Assembly: GCF_006381105.1 (NCBI RefSeq)
Contig: NZ_VDET01000014.1
Coordinates: forward strand, 62,001 to 126,000
Length of the DNA: 64,000 nucleotides
Origin: Flavicella sediminum
GTDB lineage: Bacteria > Bacteroidota > Bacteroidia > Flavobacteriales > Flavobacteriaceae
Direction of reading: 5' to 3'
Part shown: positions 40,487-49,592 of the stretch, one piece after another
Position numbering within the stretch: position 1 is the first letter of the stretch
Layout: each line of letters starts with the position of its first letter
Notes under the pieces: generated by a model
Database searches by the model: none
Told to the model about the DNA's origin: nothing
The model's input: the letters and a program-made list of their open reading frames with translations, nothing else
Translations under genes and position numbers: made by a program

Positions 40487-41082
40487 TGTTCGAAATTAAT
40501 ACTTTTTTAGAAATAGCAAGTGTCCTATTGGGACTAATTTATTTGGTGCTATTAATTCAAGAAAAAAAAGCCTGTTGGTTTTACGGTATCGCCGGATCTT
40601 TGTTGAGTATCTTTTTGTTTTACAGAATCCATTTGTATTCAGAAGCTATTTTATATAGCTATTATGTATTTATCGGAATTTATGGTTATCGCTTGTGGGA
40701 TAAAAGTGAAAAGGACAATGAAAAATTGAAAATTACCACACGAGGTATTTCTTTCCATACGTATATCATTTTAACAGCAATATTTTTAGGAGCCATTTTA
40801 GGGTTTTGTTTTGAAAACTATACCGATGCAGAAAATGCCTATTTAGATGCTGGAACTACTATTTTTAGTTTTTTAGCCAGTTATTTAGAAGCTCAAAAAA
40901 TATTGAGCGCTTGGTTGTTCTGGATTGTTATTAATGGTGTTACTATTTATTTGTATTCTCAAAAATCGTTAGATTGGTATGCGGGACTTACCTTTATATA
41001 CACCGCTGCTTCTTTTATAGGTTTGTTTAAGTGGAGAAAAATTTATTTGGAAGAAAATAAATTGACAAAGAGCTTTGCTTAA
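40486..41082 (+). CDS. pnuC: Nicotinamide mononucleotide/riboside transporter PnuC
   Basis: 198 residues starting MFEINTFLEIASVLLGLIY; an in-frame ATG seven codons upstream precedes the predicted transcript start. Seven or so membrane helices include the PnuC motifs KKACWFYGIAGSLLSIFLFY and LYSYYVFIGIYGYRLW, and the C-terminal WLFWIVINGVTIYLY and GLTFIYTAASFIGLFKW segments. It imports vitamin B3 nucleosides for NAD synthesis by facilitated diffusion. Another NAD gene, nadC, lies 4.5 kb downstream but is not linked in an operon. Confidence 0.93.
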   Translation: MFEINTFLEIASVLLGLIYLVLLIQEKKACWFYGIAGSLLSIFLFYRIHLYSEAILYSYYVFIGIYGYRLWDKSEKDNEKLKITTRGISFHTYIILTAIFLGAILGFCFENYTDAENAYLDAGTTIFSFLASYLEAQKILSAWLFWIVINGVTIYLYSQKSLDWYAGLTFIYTAASFIGLFKWRKIYLEENKLTKSFA

Positions 41083-41141
41083 ATTATTTAACACAATAGG
41101 GACTGTTAATAACAAAAATGTGAATTCTTAAATAACTTGTG

Positions 41142-41149
41142 TAAGTTTG
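41142..41149 (+). promoter_or_regulatory. TAAGTTTG -7 box for topB
   Basis: Exact TAnnTTTG match, 26 bases before the topB ATG. Confidence 0.6.
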
Positions 41150-41175
41150 TTTTTCTAAATAAGGATCGAATTTAA

Positions 41176-43470
41176 ATGAAGGTATGTATTGCAGAAAAGC
41201 CGAGTGTTGCTAGAGAAATAGCTACTATTTTAGGAGCAAATCAAAGACATGATGGCTATTTTGAAGGCAATGGCTACCAAATTACTTGGACCTTTGGTCA
41301 TTTGTGTACGCTAAACACACCCGATGATTACAAACCCCATTGGAAACGTTGGGATTTGAATACCTTGCCCATGTTACCCGATAAATTTGAAACCAAATTG
41401 GTAGGGAATACAGGTGTTCAAAAGCAATTCAATACCATTAAAAAATTATTCGACAAAGCTGATGTAGTGATCAATTGCGGGGATGCTGGGCAAGAAGGAG
41501 AATTGATACAACGTTGGGTTATTAAACAAGCCAATTATACAGGGAAAGTAGAACGTTTATGGATTTCTTCCTTGACGTCTGAAGCTATAAAAGAAGGTTT
41601 TAACAATTTAAAAGATGCTGCAGATTACGATAACTTGTACTATGCTGGTAGCTCTAGAGCCATAGGCGACTGGTTATTGGGTATGAATGCAACACGACTG
41701 TATACCTTACGATATGGTGCCGCAAAGCAAGTTTTATCGGTAGGTAGAGTGCAAACGCCAACTTTGGCAATGTTGGTAAATAGACATAAAGAAATAGCCA
41801 ATTTTAAACCGCAACCTTATTGGGAGTTGCAGACCGTTTATAGAGATACCGTTTTTAATAATGAACAAGGACGTTTTCTGAAAAAAGAGGACGGTGAAAG
41901 TACCCTGAACAAAGTAAAAGGACAGCCTTTTGAAATTGTTTCTGTTAGCAAGAAAAAAGGAAAGGAATATGCGCCTAAGCTTTTTGATTTAACAGGATTG
42001 CAGGTCTATTGCAACACCAAATTTGGTTATACTGCGGATCAAACTTTAAAAATAGTTCAAAAATTATACGAACAAAAATTAGTGACCTATCCAAGGGTAG
42101 ATACTACTTTTTTACCAGATGATCTATTTCCTAAGGTACCAGGAATATTGGCTAAATTAACGGATTATGCCGATTTAACTCAGGCCTTAAGAGGAGGGAA
42201 GTTAAAGAAAACAAAACGTGTTTTCGACAATAAAAAAGTTACAGATCACCATGCCATAATTCCAACAGGAGAACAGGGGTATATGGCCGAGTATGATAAA
42301 AATGTGTACGATATTATTACCCGACGTTTTATTGCGGTGTTTTATCCAGAATGTATTGTTTCCAATACGGCCGTAATTGGTGAAGTAGCGGAAATAAGTT
42401 TTAAAGCCACAGGAAAAGAAATTTTAGAAGAAGGATGGCGCGCTGTTTTTGCCAAGGCGAAATCGACTAAAAAAGATACTGCGGCAGAAAAGTTAATGCC
42501 CACTTTTGTCAAAGGTGAAAATGGACCTCATGAACCTTCGTTTTTAGAAAAAGAAACCAAACCTCCAAAAAATTATACGGAAGCGACTTTGCTAAGAGCT
42601 ATGGAAACGGCCGGTAAGCAAATTAATGACGATGAGCTACGGGATTTAATGAAAGCCAATGGTATTGGAAGACCTTCTACCAGAGCAAATATTATAGAAA
42701 CACTTTTTAGAAGAAAATATGTAGAGCGAAGCAAAAAATTAATTTTGCCTACCGATATGGGAATTCGATTGATTGATACCATTCAGAATAAATTATTAAA
42801 ATCGGCTACCCTTACAGGACAATGGGAAAAACAGTTGAAAGAAATTGAAGAAGGCAATTATAGTGCGTCGCAGTTTATTCGCAACATGAAAAAAATGGTG
42901 GATGATTTGGTGGTTGAGGTACGAATGGAAAAAAATATTCGACGTTTTGGCTATGAAGAAAAAGTAGAAAAACCAGTAGCAGCTAAAAAGAAACCTACAG
43001 GCTTAGAAACGGCTACTTGTCCTAAATGCAACAAAGGAAATTTATTAAAAGGAAGTTCGGCCTATGGCTGTTCTTCTTATAAAGAAGGTTGTAATTTTAG
43101 ATTGCCTTTTGAATTTATGGGTAAAAAAATATCTGTAAGTCAGTTCAAACGTCTTTTGACTAAAAAAGCAACGGTTGTTCTAAAAGGTTTTAAAGAAGGA
43201 AAAGAAAAATTAAATGGCATTGTGGTTTTTGATGCAGATTTTCAATTGAAATTAAACCCAGAAAAACCGACAACGACAAAAAGTACATCAGATGAGATGA
43301 CCTGTCCGAAATGTAAAAAAGGAAAAATAATGAAAGGAAGCACAGCTTATGGCTGTTCTGCTTATAAAGAAGGCTGTGATTTTCGTTTTCCTTTCGATTT
43401 GATTCGTGAAAAAGCTTCAGGTCAGACCTTAACCAAAGAATTGGTGACCAAAATATTACAAAATGGCTAA
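41176..43470 (+). CDS. topB: DNA topoisomerase III
   Basis: Type IA topoisomerase that passes single strands and resolves recombination or replication intermediates. The 764-residue protein has an N-terminal Toprim domain (KVCIAEKPSVAREIA, then NCGDAGQEGELIQRW), the core with catalytic Tyr305 in VTYPRVDTTFLPDD, and NGIGRPSTRANIIETLFRRKYVER. At the C-terminus there are two zinc-ribbon-like repeats (about 615-650 and 712-745), each with CPKCxKG...KGSxAYGCSxYKEGC and a following FPF or LPF. The DAG form of the Toprim acidic motif also occurs in Bacillus TopB. It overlaps the glycosyltransferase gene by eight bases. Confidence 0.95.
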   Translation: MKVCIAEKPSVAREIATILGANQRHDGYFEGNGYQITWTFGHLCTLNTPDDYKPHWKRWDLNTLPMLPDKFETKLVGNTGVQKQFNTIKKLFDKADVVINCGDAGQEGELIQRWVIKQANYTGKVERLWISSLTSEAIKEGFNNLKDAADYDNLYYAGSSRAIGDWLLGMNATRLYTLRYGAAKQVLSVGRVQTPTLAMLVNRHKEIANFKPQPYWELQTVYRDTVFNNEQGRFLKKEDGESTLNKVKGQPFEIVSVSKKKGKEYAPKLFDLTGLQVYCNTKFGYTADQTLKIVQKLYEQKLVTYPRVDTTFLPDDLFPKVPGILAKLTDYADLTQALRGGKLKKTKRVFDNKKVTDHHAIIPTGEQGYMAEYDKNVYDIITRRFIAVFYPECIVSNTAVIGEVAEISFKATGKEILEEGWRAVFAKAKSTKKDTAAEKLMPTFVKGENGPHEPSFLEKETKPPKNYTEATLLRAMETAGKQINDDELRDLMKANGIGRPSTRANIIETLFRRKYVERSKKLILPTDMGIRLIDTIQNKLLKSATLTGQWEKQLKEIEEGNYSASQFIRNMKKMVDDLVVEVRMEKNIRRFGYEEKVEKPVAAKKKPTGLETATCPKCNKGNLLKGSSAYGCSSYKEGCNFRLPFEFMGKKISVSQFKRLLTKKATVVLKGFKEGKEKLNGIVVFDADFQLKLNPEKPTTTKSTSDEMTCPKCKKGKIMKGSTAYGCSAYKEGCDFRFPFDLIREKASGQTLTKELVTKILQNG

Positions 43471-44725
43471 GGGAAATTTGCAGACAATTTTAATTATTGG
43501 TTATGTATGGCCCGAGCCAAATTCTTCTGCTGCAGGAAGTAGAATGCTGCAATTGATAGAATTGTTTTTGGCGCAAAATTGGTCGGTTACTTTTTCTACA
43601 CCGGCTCAAGAAAGTGGTCATCGGTATCCTATTGAAGAATTAGGCGTTCAAGTCTGTCCCATAAAATTGAACTGTGATAGTTTTGATACTTTTATAGAAG
43701 ACTTACAACCTACCATGGTGCTGTTTGATCGTTTTATGATGGAAGAACAATTTGGTTGGAGGGTTTCTAAATTTGCACCCAATGCACTCAAAGTTTTAGA
43801 AACAGTAGATTTACATACTTTACGGAAAACAAGAGAATTGTGTTTGAAAAACAACACCGTTTTTGAGCTCAGTCAATTAAATTCTGATTTAGCGAAAAGA
43901 GAGGTGGCAAGTATTTTTAGATGCGACATTTCGATTTTGATTTCCGCCTATGAAATGGAACTATTGCAAGACCATTTTAAAGTTCCGAAAGACATTTTAT
44001 GTTATTTGCCTTTTATGTTGGATCCTATTTCTGAGGAACAAATTTTAGCCTTGCCTAGTTTTGAAGAACGCCAACATTTTGTAACGATAGGTAATTTTAT
44101 TCATGCCCCAAATCTAGATTGTGTTCGTTATATAAAACAAGAAATTTGGCCCATTTTAAAAACAAAATTGCCAAAGGCAGAAATGCATGTGTATGGTTCG
44201 TACCCACAACAAAAAGCGTTGCAATTACACAATCCAAAAGAACGTTTTTTTATCAAAGGTTGGGCAGATGATGCCAATGAAGTGGTAAGTAAAGCCCGAG
44301 TTTGTTTGGCACCATTGCGTTTTGGCGCTGGTATGAAAGGGAAATTAATTGAGGCGATGTATAACGGAACGCCAAGTGTAACTACAGATATAGGAGCAGA
44401 GTCTATGCATGCCAATTTGCCTTGGAATGGTTTGATAAAAAATACGGTGCCTGAAATTGTAGATGCGGCAATACAATTGTATACCGACAAAGAATTATGG
44501 TTGCAATCGCAAAAAAATGGAATGGCTATTGTAAATCAAGTATTTCCAAAAGAGCGTTTGGGAGAAGAATTTTTAGCGCTTATTGAAAAGGTATCCAGTA
44601 ATTTGGAAAAGCACCGACAGTTAAATTTTATTGGAGCCATGCTTTTGCATCATACCATGAAAAGCACCGAATTTATGTCGAAATGGATTGCTGAAAAAAA
44701 TAAAAGTCCTTTGTCCAATTCCTAA
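43463..44725 (+). CDS. Glycosyltransferase (GT4-like, GT-B fold)
   Basis: 420 residues. An N-terminal Rossmann half (ILIIGYVWPEPNSSAAGSRM) and a C-terminal donor-binding half with FVTIGNFIHAPNLDCVRYI, MHVYGSYPQQKAL, FIKGWADDANEVVSKARVCL and APLRFGAGMKGKLIEAMYNG, the last giving the E-x7-E-like and glycine-rich donor loop of retaining GT4 enzymes. Cytoplasmic; the acceptor is unknown and no sugar-polymer cluster is nearby. It starts inside the last codons of topB (8-base overlap). That is odd for functionally unrelated genes, but overlaps are common in this window. Confidence 0.85.
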   Translation: MAKGNLQTILIIGYVWPEPNSSAAGSRMLQLIELFLAQNWSVTFSTPAQESGHRYPIEELGVQVCPIKLNCDSFDTFIEDLQPTMVLFDRFMMEEQFGWRVSKFAPNALKVLETVDLHTLRKTRELCLKNNTVFELSQLNSDLAKREVASIFRCDISILISAYEMELLQDHFKVPKDILCYLPFMLDPISEEQILALPSFEERQHFVTIGNFIHAPNLDCVRYIKQEIWPILKTKLPKAEMHVYGSYPQQKALQLHNPKERFFIKGWADDANEVVSKARVCLAPLRFGAGMKGKLIEAMYNGTPSVTTDIGAESMHANLPWNGLIKNTVPEIVDAAIQLYTDKELWLQSQKNGMAIVNQVFPKERLGEEFLALIEKVSSNLEKHRQLNFIGAMLLHHTMKSTEFMSKWIAEKNKSPLSNS

Positions 44726-44748
44726 ACAAAGGAGCTTTGTAAATCCGT

Positions 44749-44898
44749 TTATTTGGTGACAATTTTTACGATCCAAAGAATTAAGTAAAGTCCTACACCA
44801 ACACCCGCTAATAAGGCTGATAAAAGAAAAATTATTCTGACATGTTTTTCTTCAAGACCTGTTTTGTTTCCAAGCCATCCACATACTCCTAAAATCAT
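44749..44898 (-). CDS. PspC-domain mini-protein, 49 residues
   Basis: A short reading frame on the minus strand encodes MILGVCGWLGNKTGLEEKHV followed by a hydrophobic segment with ALLAGVGVGLYLILWIV. This is the complete core of a PspC (phage shock protein C) domain: the GVCGWLG turn, VRIIF, and a single membrane helix ending YLILW. In E. coli PspC takes part in envelope-stress sensing with PspB. Stand-alone short PspC proteins are common in Bacteroidota. No other psp gene is adjacent. It lies between the convergent glycosyltransferase gene and rlmH, with its own ATG. Confidence 0.85.
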   Translation of the reverse strand: MILGVCGWLGNKTGLEEKHVRIIFLLSALLAGVGVGLYLILWIVKIVTK

Positions 44899-44954
44899 AC
44901 TATTAAGTTTTTAAAGTTCTTTCAAATGTACTATAAAAAATTGAAAAACAGATG

Positions 44955-45428
44955 CTATTCGTGGTGATAGGGTTCGTTTTTTAAAATAGTAAAACCTCTA
45001 TAAATTTGTTCAACAACAAACAATCGGATCATTTGATGAGAGAAGGTCATTTTTGAAAAAGAGACTTTTCCTTGCGCTTTTTTATATACTTTTTCAGAAA
45101 AACCATAAGGACCTCCAATTACAAATACCAATTGCTTGATACCAGCATTCATTTTCTTTTGTAAGAAATTGGCAAAATCTACTGAACGAAAATCTTTTCC
45201 TTTTTCGTCTAACAAAATCAATTGATCTGTGGCTTGCAGTTTAGAAAGTAACAAATCGCCTTCTTTTTCTTTTTGCTGCGCTTCGGAAAGATTTTTTACA
45301 TTTTTGATATCGGGAATAATTTCCAATTCAAATTTGATATAATGTTTTAGCCTGTTTTCATAGGTTTGAATTAAAGAAAGTAAATTCTTATCGTCTGTCT
45401 TTCCTATGGCAAGAAGTTTTATTTTCAT
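44955..45428 (-). CDS. rlmH: 23S rRNA (pseudouridine1915-N3)-methyltransferase RlmH
   Basis: 157 residues from the ATG at 45428; an ATG five codons upstream overlaps the promoter and was not used. SPOUT-fold methyltransferase acting on helix 69 of 23S rRNA in the assembled ribosome. Signatures: MKIKLLAIGKTDDKNL at the N-terminus, FVIGGPYGFSEKVY (SAM-binding knot) and the C-terminal RLFVVEQIYRGFTILKNEPYHHE. The TATATTTG box ends only four bases before the ATG, so the mRNA may be leaderless. Confidence 0.96.
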   Translation of the reverse strand: MKIKLLAIGKTDDKNLLSLIQTYENRLKHYIKFELEIIPDIKNVKNLSEAQQKEKEGDLLLSKLQATDQLILLDEKGKDFRSVDFANFLQKKMNAGIKQLVFVIGGPYGFSEKVYKKAQGKVSFSKMTFSHQMIRLFVVEQIYRGFTILKNEPYHHE

Positions 45429-45432
45429 GCGG

Positions 45433-45440
45433 CAAATATA
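45433..45440 (-). promoter_or_regulatory. TATATTTG -7 box immediately upstream of rlmH
   Basis: Exact TAnnTTTG match on the minus strand, separated from the rlmH ATG by only CCGC. Confidence 0.6.
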
Positions 45441-45520
45441 CATATTTTGTGGTTTTTACGAGTTTGTATTTTAGCGCTAACAAATCCCAAAAATCCTAGC
45501 TTCAATTAAAGATAAAAAAG

Positions 45521-45528
45521 TATTTTTG
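45521..45528 (+). promoter_or_regulatory. TATTTTTG -7 box for nadC
   Basis: Exact TAnnTTTG match, 22 bases before the nadC ATG. Confidence 0.55.
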
Positions 45529-45550
45529 TATTGCTTTAAATAGGAAAATA

Positions 45551-46408
45551 ATGATATCAGTTACGCAGTTCGAAACGGAGTTAGATTTAATAATTGCAAA
45601 TGCAATTCGTGAAGATGTAGGAGATGGTGATCATAGCTCATTGAGCTGTATACCTGCTGAAACACAAGGAAAAGCAAAACTTCTAGTAAAAGACAAAGGA
45701 ATTATTGCAGGAGTCGATTTTGCCAAGCGAATTTTTAAATATGTAGATGAAAACCTTGTGATAGAAAGCTTTTTAGAAGACGGTGCTGAGGTAGCTTTTG
45801 GAGATGTGGTTTTAACGGTTTCTGGTAGTTCACATGCCATTCTTAAATCGGAAAGATTGGTACTAAATGCCATGCAACGTATGAGTGCAATTGCAACCAA
45901 AACAAAATATTACACCGACCTGTTAGCAGGAACAAAAACAAAAATATTAGATACGCGTAAAACAACACCTGGAATTCGTGCTATTGAAAAATGGGCAGTG
46001 AAAATAGGGGGCGGTGTCAATCATCGATTTGCTTTGTATGACATGATTATGTTAAAAGACAATCATATTGATTTTGCTGGAGGAATTACCAAAGCCATTG
46101 CCAAAACGCAAGAATATTTAGTAAATACCGGTAAAGATTTAAAAATTATTATTGAAGCCAGAGATTTAGAAGAAATTCGAGAGATATTACGTTCTGATGG
46201 AATTCATAGAATTTTAATTGACAACTTTTCGTACGAAGACACACGTAAAGCGGTAGCCATGATCAATGGAAAATGTCAAACAGAATCTTCAGGAGGAATT
46301 AATGAAGAAACTTTGCGTGCTTATGCCGAATGTGGAGTCGATTTTATTTCAGCAGGAGCATTGACACATTCTGTATACAATATGGATTTGAGCTTAAAAG
46401 CTGTTTAA
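45551..46408 (+). CDS. nadC: Nicotinate-nucleotide pyrophosphorylase (quinolinate phosphoribosyltransferase)
   Basis: De novo NAD synthesis: converts quinolinate and PRPP to nicotinate mononucleotide. The 285 residues are of normal length. Conserved segments are IREDVGDGDHSS at the N-terminus, ERLVLNAMQRMSAIAT, LDTRKTTPGIRAIEKWAVKIGGG (active-site Arg/Lys), HRFALYDMIMLKDNHI and the ESSGGINEETLRAYAECGVDFIS barrel end. Preceded by a clear promoter; yihY follows 33 bases after the stop and may be co-transcribed. nadA and nadB are not in the window. Confidence 0.96.
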   Translation: MISVTQFETELDLIIANAIREDVGDGDHSSLSCIPAETQGKAKLLVKDKGIIAGVDFAKRIFKYVDENLVIESFLEDGAEVAFGDVVLTVSGSSHAILKSERLVLNAMQRMSAIATKTKYYTDLLAGTKTKILDTRKTTPGIRAIEKWAVKIGGGVNHRFALYDMIMLKDNHIDFAGGITKAIAKTQEYLVNTGKDLKIIIEARDLEEIREILRSDGIHRILIDNFSYEDTRKAVAMINGKCQTESSGGINEETLRAYAECGVDFISAGALTHSVYNMDLSLKAV

Positions 46409-46441
46409 ACATAAATTCAGTAAATTCATTACAAAAAGATC

Positions 46442-47341
46442 ATGTTAAAGAGCATTGTAAAATTAGGGAAACAAATAAAAATCCCAGGATTAGAAGGTAT
46501 GTCATTGTATGATCTACTTCACATGTACATGGTTGGAATTATTCGTGGCGCCTTAACCTCTAGAGCAGGAGGTATTTCCTATAGTTTTTTTATGGCGGTT
46601 TTTCCGTTTATGCTGTTTATGCTGACTTTAATACCTTACATCCCTATTGAAGGATTTCAAGAAGGGTTTATGTCTTTAATTTCTGAAGCTTTGCCGCCTA
46701 AAACTTTTGAGGCCGTAAATCCAATCATCAATGATATTGCTAATAATAAATATGGTGGATTGTTGTCTTTTGGTTTTTTGGTGTCTATATTTTTAATGAC
46801 CAATGGGGTAAATGCCGTTTTTGGTGGTTTCGAATATTCGTACCATGTAACAGAAGTTAGAGGGGTGATCAGAGCTTATATTATTTCTTTAGGAACTTCT
46901 TTATTAATGTCTTTCTTTTTAATTTTAACGGTAGCCGTTACCATTTTATTTCAATTTGGATTGGATTTTTTAAAGAGCAAAGGTTGGTTGTCAGATGAAT
47001 TTTTATGGTTGGAAAATACACGGTATATTTTCTTTGTCTTTATGATTTTTACCACCGTTTCTTTATTGTATTATTTTGGAACCAAAGAAGGGAAATTCTC
47101 TTCTTTCTTTTCTGCCGGGGCTATTTTAACTACCATCCTATCCGTGCTTACTTTTTACGGTTTTAGTATTTATGTATTAAAATTCGCAAAATACAATGAG
47201 CTGTATGGGTCTATTGGAACCTTGTTGGTATTGATGTTGTTTATTTGGCTGAATTCAATTATCCTACTTTTAGGATTTGAGTTGAACGCCAGTATGACCA
47301 AGTTGAAAATGAATTCCAAAAAAAATCAATTGCTCTCCTAA
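46442..47341 (+). CDS. YihY/virulence factor BrkB family membrane protein
   Basis: 299 residues with six predicted membrane helices. The family signature SRAGGISYSFFMAVFPFMLFMLTLIP opens the first helix, and LLVLMLFIWLNSIILLLGFELNA forms the last. Often mislabelled RNase BN; actual function is unknown, with transport or export suggested in some members. It starts 33 bases after nadC. The next 135 bases contain only A+T-rich sequence with a TAATTTTG-like box before a decayed gene. Confidence 0.9.
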   Translation: MLKSIVKLGKQIKIPGLEGMSLYDLLHMYMVGIIRGALTSRAGGISYSFFMAVFPFMLFMLTLIPYIPIEGFQEGFMSLISEALPPKTFEAVNPIINDIANNKYGGLLSFGFLVSIFLMTNGVNAVFGGFEYSYHVTEVRGVIRAYIISLGTSLLMSFFLILTVAVTILFQFGLDFLKSKGWLSDEFLWLENTRYIFFVFMIFTTVSLLYYFGTKEGKFSSFFSAGAILTTILSVLTFYGFSIYVLKFAKYNELYGSIGTLLVLMLFIWLNSIILLLGFELNASMTKLKMNSKKNQLLS

Positions 47342-47476
47342 TAGCTTTTGGTGTATAATTTTGTATTTGCGAGTAAGGAGATAAATGAACTTCTAAATAC
47401 AATTAACGTATTCACACCAACATCAGCTTGATGCAAAGCGACTTTATTTGTGTTAACCAAAATTAGTTTACCGTAG

Positions 47477-47967
47477 ATGAAAAATTTCTTACTCATACTT
47501 TTAGTATGTACGCCATTAACCTAGGCAATTTTCCAAGTAGATGCAGATCCAATTTTTATACGGAAGTCGCACATAGAAATTTAAAAGATGGAAATTATTT
47601 ATGTACCGAAGACGGAAAAGTGAATGTCAGCATCGAAAATGTAAGTCAAACCGACTTTGAATACCAAGAACCTATTATTCCTGAAGAAAATGTAAATACC
47701 TGTGAGTCTTTAGTTCTTGGAATTACTTCAGAAAAGGAACTTATTAAAATATATCCAAATCCGATAAAAGGAGCATTGTTTGTAACGGCAGCAAACTCCT
47801 ATAAATTGGATATTTATTCGACGACTTCCTCTTTGATTTTTTCTGAAAAAGAAAATGAAGGCGGACAAGTACATTCTTATAATGTATCCAAATTAGTTTC
47901 TGGCTTTTATATTGTAAAGTTGACGATGAATTCGGGGATTGAAACAAAAATCATCTACATCGATTAA
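47477..47967 (+). pseudogene. Decayed secreted protein with type IX secretion C-terminal sorting domain
   Basis: From the ATG at 47477 the first frame encodes a signal peptide, MKNFLLILLVCTPLT, then a TAG stop, and then AIFQVDADPIFIRKSHIEI before another stop. A second frame, open from about 47506, carries the C-terminal part and ends with a type A sorting domain: IKIYPNPIKGALFVTAANSY, then VSKLVSGFYIVKLTMNSG and a terminal KIIYID. The signal and sorting halves are thus out of frame with an in-frame stop between them. The region between them is also short for a T9SS cargo, so internal deletion is likely. Such cargo would normally be exported by the type IX system and anchored at the surface. 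Confidence 0.65.
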
Positions 47968-48479
47968 TGCTCATTTCGGTCATTTTTTAGGGAAGATTTA
48001 TTTTTCATAGAATAGATATCTGTGCTACTATTTTAATCATATGTTCTTGAAAAAGGGTAATTTTTATTTGGTATATGGTAAAATATGCCGTTCTCGTTTT
48101 TACGAAAACGATATAGTATCCTGTTCGTTTTTGAATTTTCATTATGGATACTGTTATTTTTTGCTTAAAATTTTAAGATTATTATAAATAATTTCATAAT
48201 ACAATGGTTTACTGAAAAAATTTCAATGAAATCTAAGTATGAGTAAACTATCTTCAAAAGTAAAAACACAGGATAGTTTTATATAAGCCATTACCTATAT
48301 TAGCCCTTGAAAAATTTCAGTTTTGTTTTTGAAATCGTGCTATTTTTTATAAAAACAAATCGTTTTTTTAGCAAATCTGAATTTTAAGTAAAAACCAAGT
48401 GCCAAGGTTTTTGCTTTTTTTTATACGTATTACTAAGGAGTAAGATTACTCGAAATTTAACTAACAAAAACCAGAAAAT
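47968..48479 (+). other. Intergenic region upstream of pntA, no gene seen
   Basis: About 510 bases, very A+T-rich, with no credible reading frame. It contains a 7-bp hairpin, TCGTTTT / AAAACGA (48094-48100, 48105-48111). Near the end there is an AAAAACC...GGTTTTT pairing with a following T-run (about 48392-48422), which could attenuate the pnt transcript. No TAnnTTTG box was found close to pntA. Confidence 0.4.
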
Positions 48480-49580
48480 ATGAAAATAGGCATATTGAAG
48501 GAAACTCAAAAAGGTGAAAATCGCGTGGCTATGTCACCGAATATTGCAAAGCAATTAATAGCCAAAGGATTTGAAGTTCTTGTAGAAGAAAACGCAGGAA
48601 AAAATTCATCTTACAAAAATTCAGACTTTAGAGACGTCAATGCATCTGTTGAAAAAAGAGGTGTCGTTTTTAAAGAAGCTGATATACTTATAAAAATAAA
48701 TCCTTTTGATGAAGAGGATTTAAAATTGGTAGACAAAGGACAAATATTAATGAGTCAGTTGTACCATAAATCAAATCCTGAATTGATAGCAGCAATTGCA
48801 GCTACAGGAGCAACCGCTTTTTCTATGGACGCTGTGCCTAGAATTTCTAGAGCACAAGATATGGATGTATTGAGTTCTCAAAGCAACTTGGCGGGTTACA
48901 AAGCCGTTATTTTAGGAGCTTATGAAATGACTAAAATTTTTCCATTAATGATGACTGCTGCAGGAACAATTACTCCTTCAAGAGTGTTGATTTATGGAGT
49001 AGGAGTTGCAGGATTACAAGCCATTGCAACCGCCAAAAGGTTAGGAGCTGTAGTAGAAGCAACAGATATTAGAACAGAGACAAAAGAACAAGCAGAATCT
49101 TTAGGAGCCAAATTTATTTCGGTAGATAATAAAGGAGAAGAATCTGAAGGAGGTTACGCAAAAGAAGCTTCAGAAGATTATGCAAAACGTCAAAAAGAAG
49201 CGGTAAATAAATCCTTATTTCAAGCAGATTTAGTCATTACAACGGCAAATATACCAGGACGTAAAGCTCCTGTATTAATTACGGAAGAGCAAGTTTCTCA
49301 AATGAAAAATGGTGCTGTAATTATTGATTTGGCGGCTGCTCAAGGAGGAAACTGTGAAGTAAGTGTCATGAGTAAAACGGTTGTAAAAAATGGTGTAAAA
49401 GTAATAGGAACCACCATTGCACCTGAAAGTGTTTCAACCAATGCAAGTGAATTGTATGCAAAAAACATGTTCAACTTCATCAATCATTTAACAGAAGACA
49501 ACAAGTTTAAATGGGAGTTAGAAGAAGAAATTACAGCAGGTACATTAATCGTTAAAGAAGGAGAAATTCTTCAAAAATAA
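48480..49580 (+). CDS. pntA: NAD(P) transhydrogenase, alpha-1 subunit (PntAA type)
   Basis: 366 residues: the soluble NAD(H)-binding domain I of proton-translocating transhydrogenase, which drives NADPH formation from NADH using the proton gradient. It begins MKIGILKETQKGENRVAMSP, shared with alanine dehydrogenase. The domain I loop VPRISRAQDMDVLSSQSNLAGYKAV and the dinucleotide fold VLIYGVGVAGLQAIATAKRLG are intact, and TTIAPESVSTNASELYAKN closes it. The membrane part is encoded separately 12 bases downstream, as in the three-subunit Rhodospirillum arrangement. Confidence 0.95.
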   Translation: MKIGILKETQKGENRVAMSPNIAKQLIAKGFEVLVEENAGKNSSYKNSDFRDVNASVEKRGVVFKEADILIKINPFDEEDLKLVDKGQILMSQLYHKSNPELIAAIAATGATAFSMDAVPRISRAQDMDVLSSQSNLAGYKAVILGAYEMTKIFPLMMTAAGTITPSRVLIYGVGVAGLQAIATAKRLGAVVEATDIRTETKEQAESLGAKFISVDNKGEESEGGYAKEASEDYAKRQKEAVNKSLFQADLVITTANIPGRKAPVLITEEQVSQMKNGAVIIDLAAAQGGNCEVSVMSKTVVKNGVKVIGTTIAPESVSTNASELYAKNMFNFINHLTEDNKFKWELEEEITAGTLIVKEGEILQK

Positions 49581-49592
49581 AAAAGAATCATT

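Noticed and set aside
41506-41520. Altered Toprim motif in TopB (DAGQEGE instead of DxDxEGE) as a sign of inactivation
   Set aside because: The DAG form is also found in functional Bacillus-type TopB proteins and the catalytic Tyr305 is intact.
43013-43400. Duplicated Cys-rich segment at the end of topB as a possible separate gene or insertion
   Set aside because: It is in frame with topB and corresponds to the zinc-ribbon repeats usual at the C-terminus of type IA topoisomerases.
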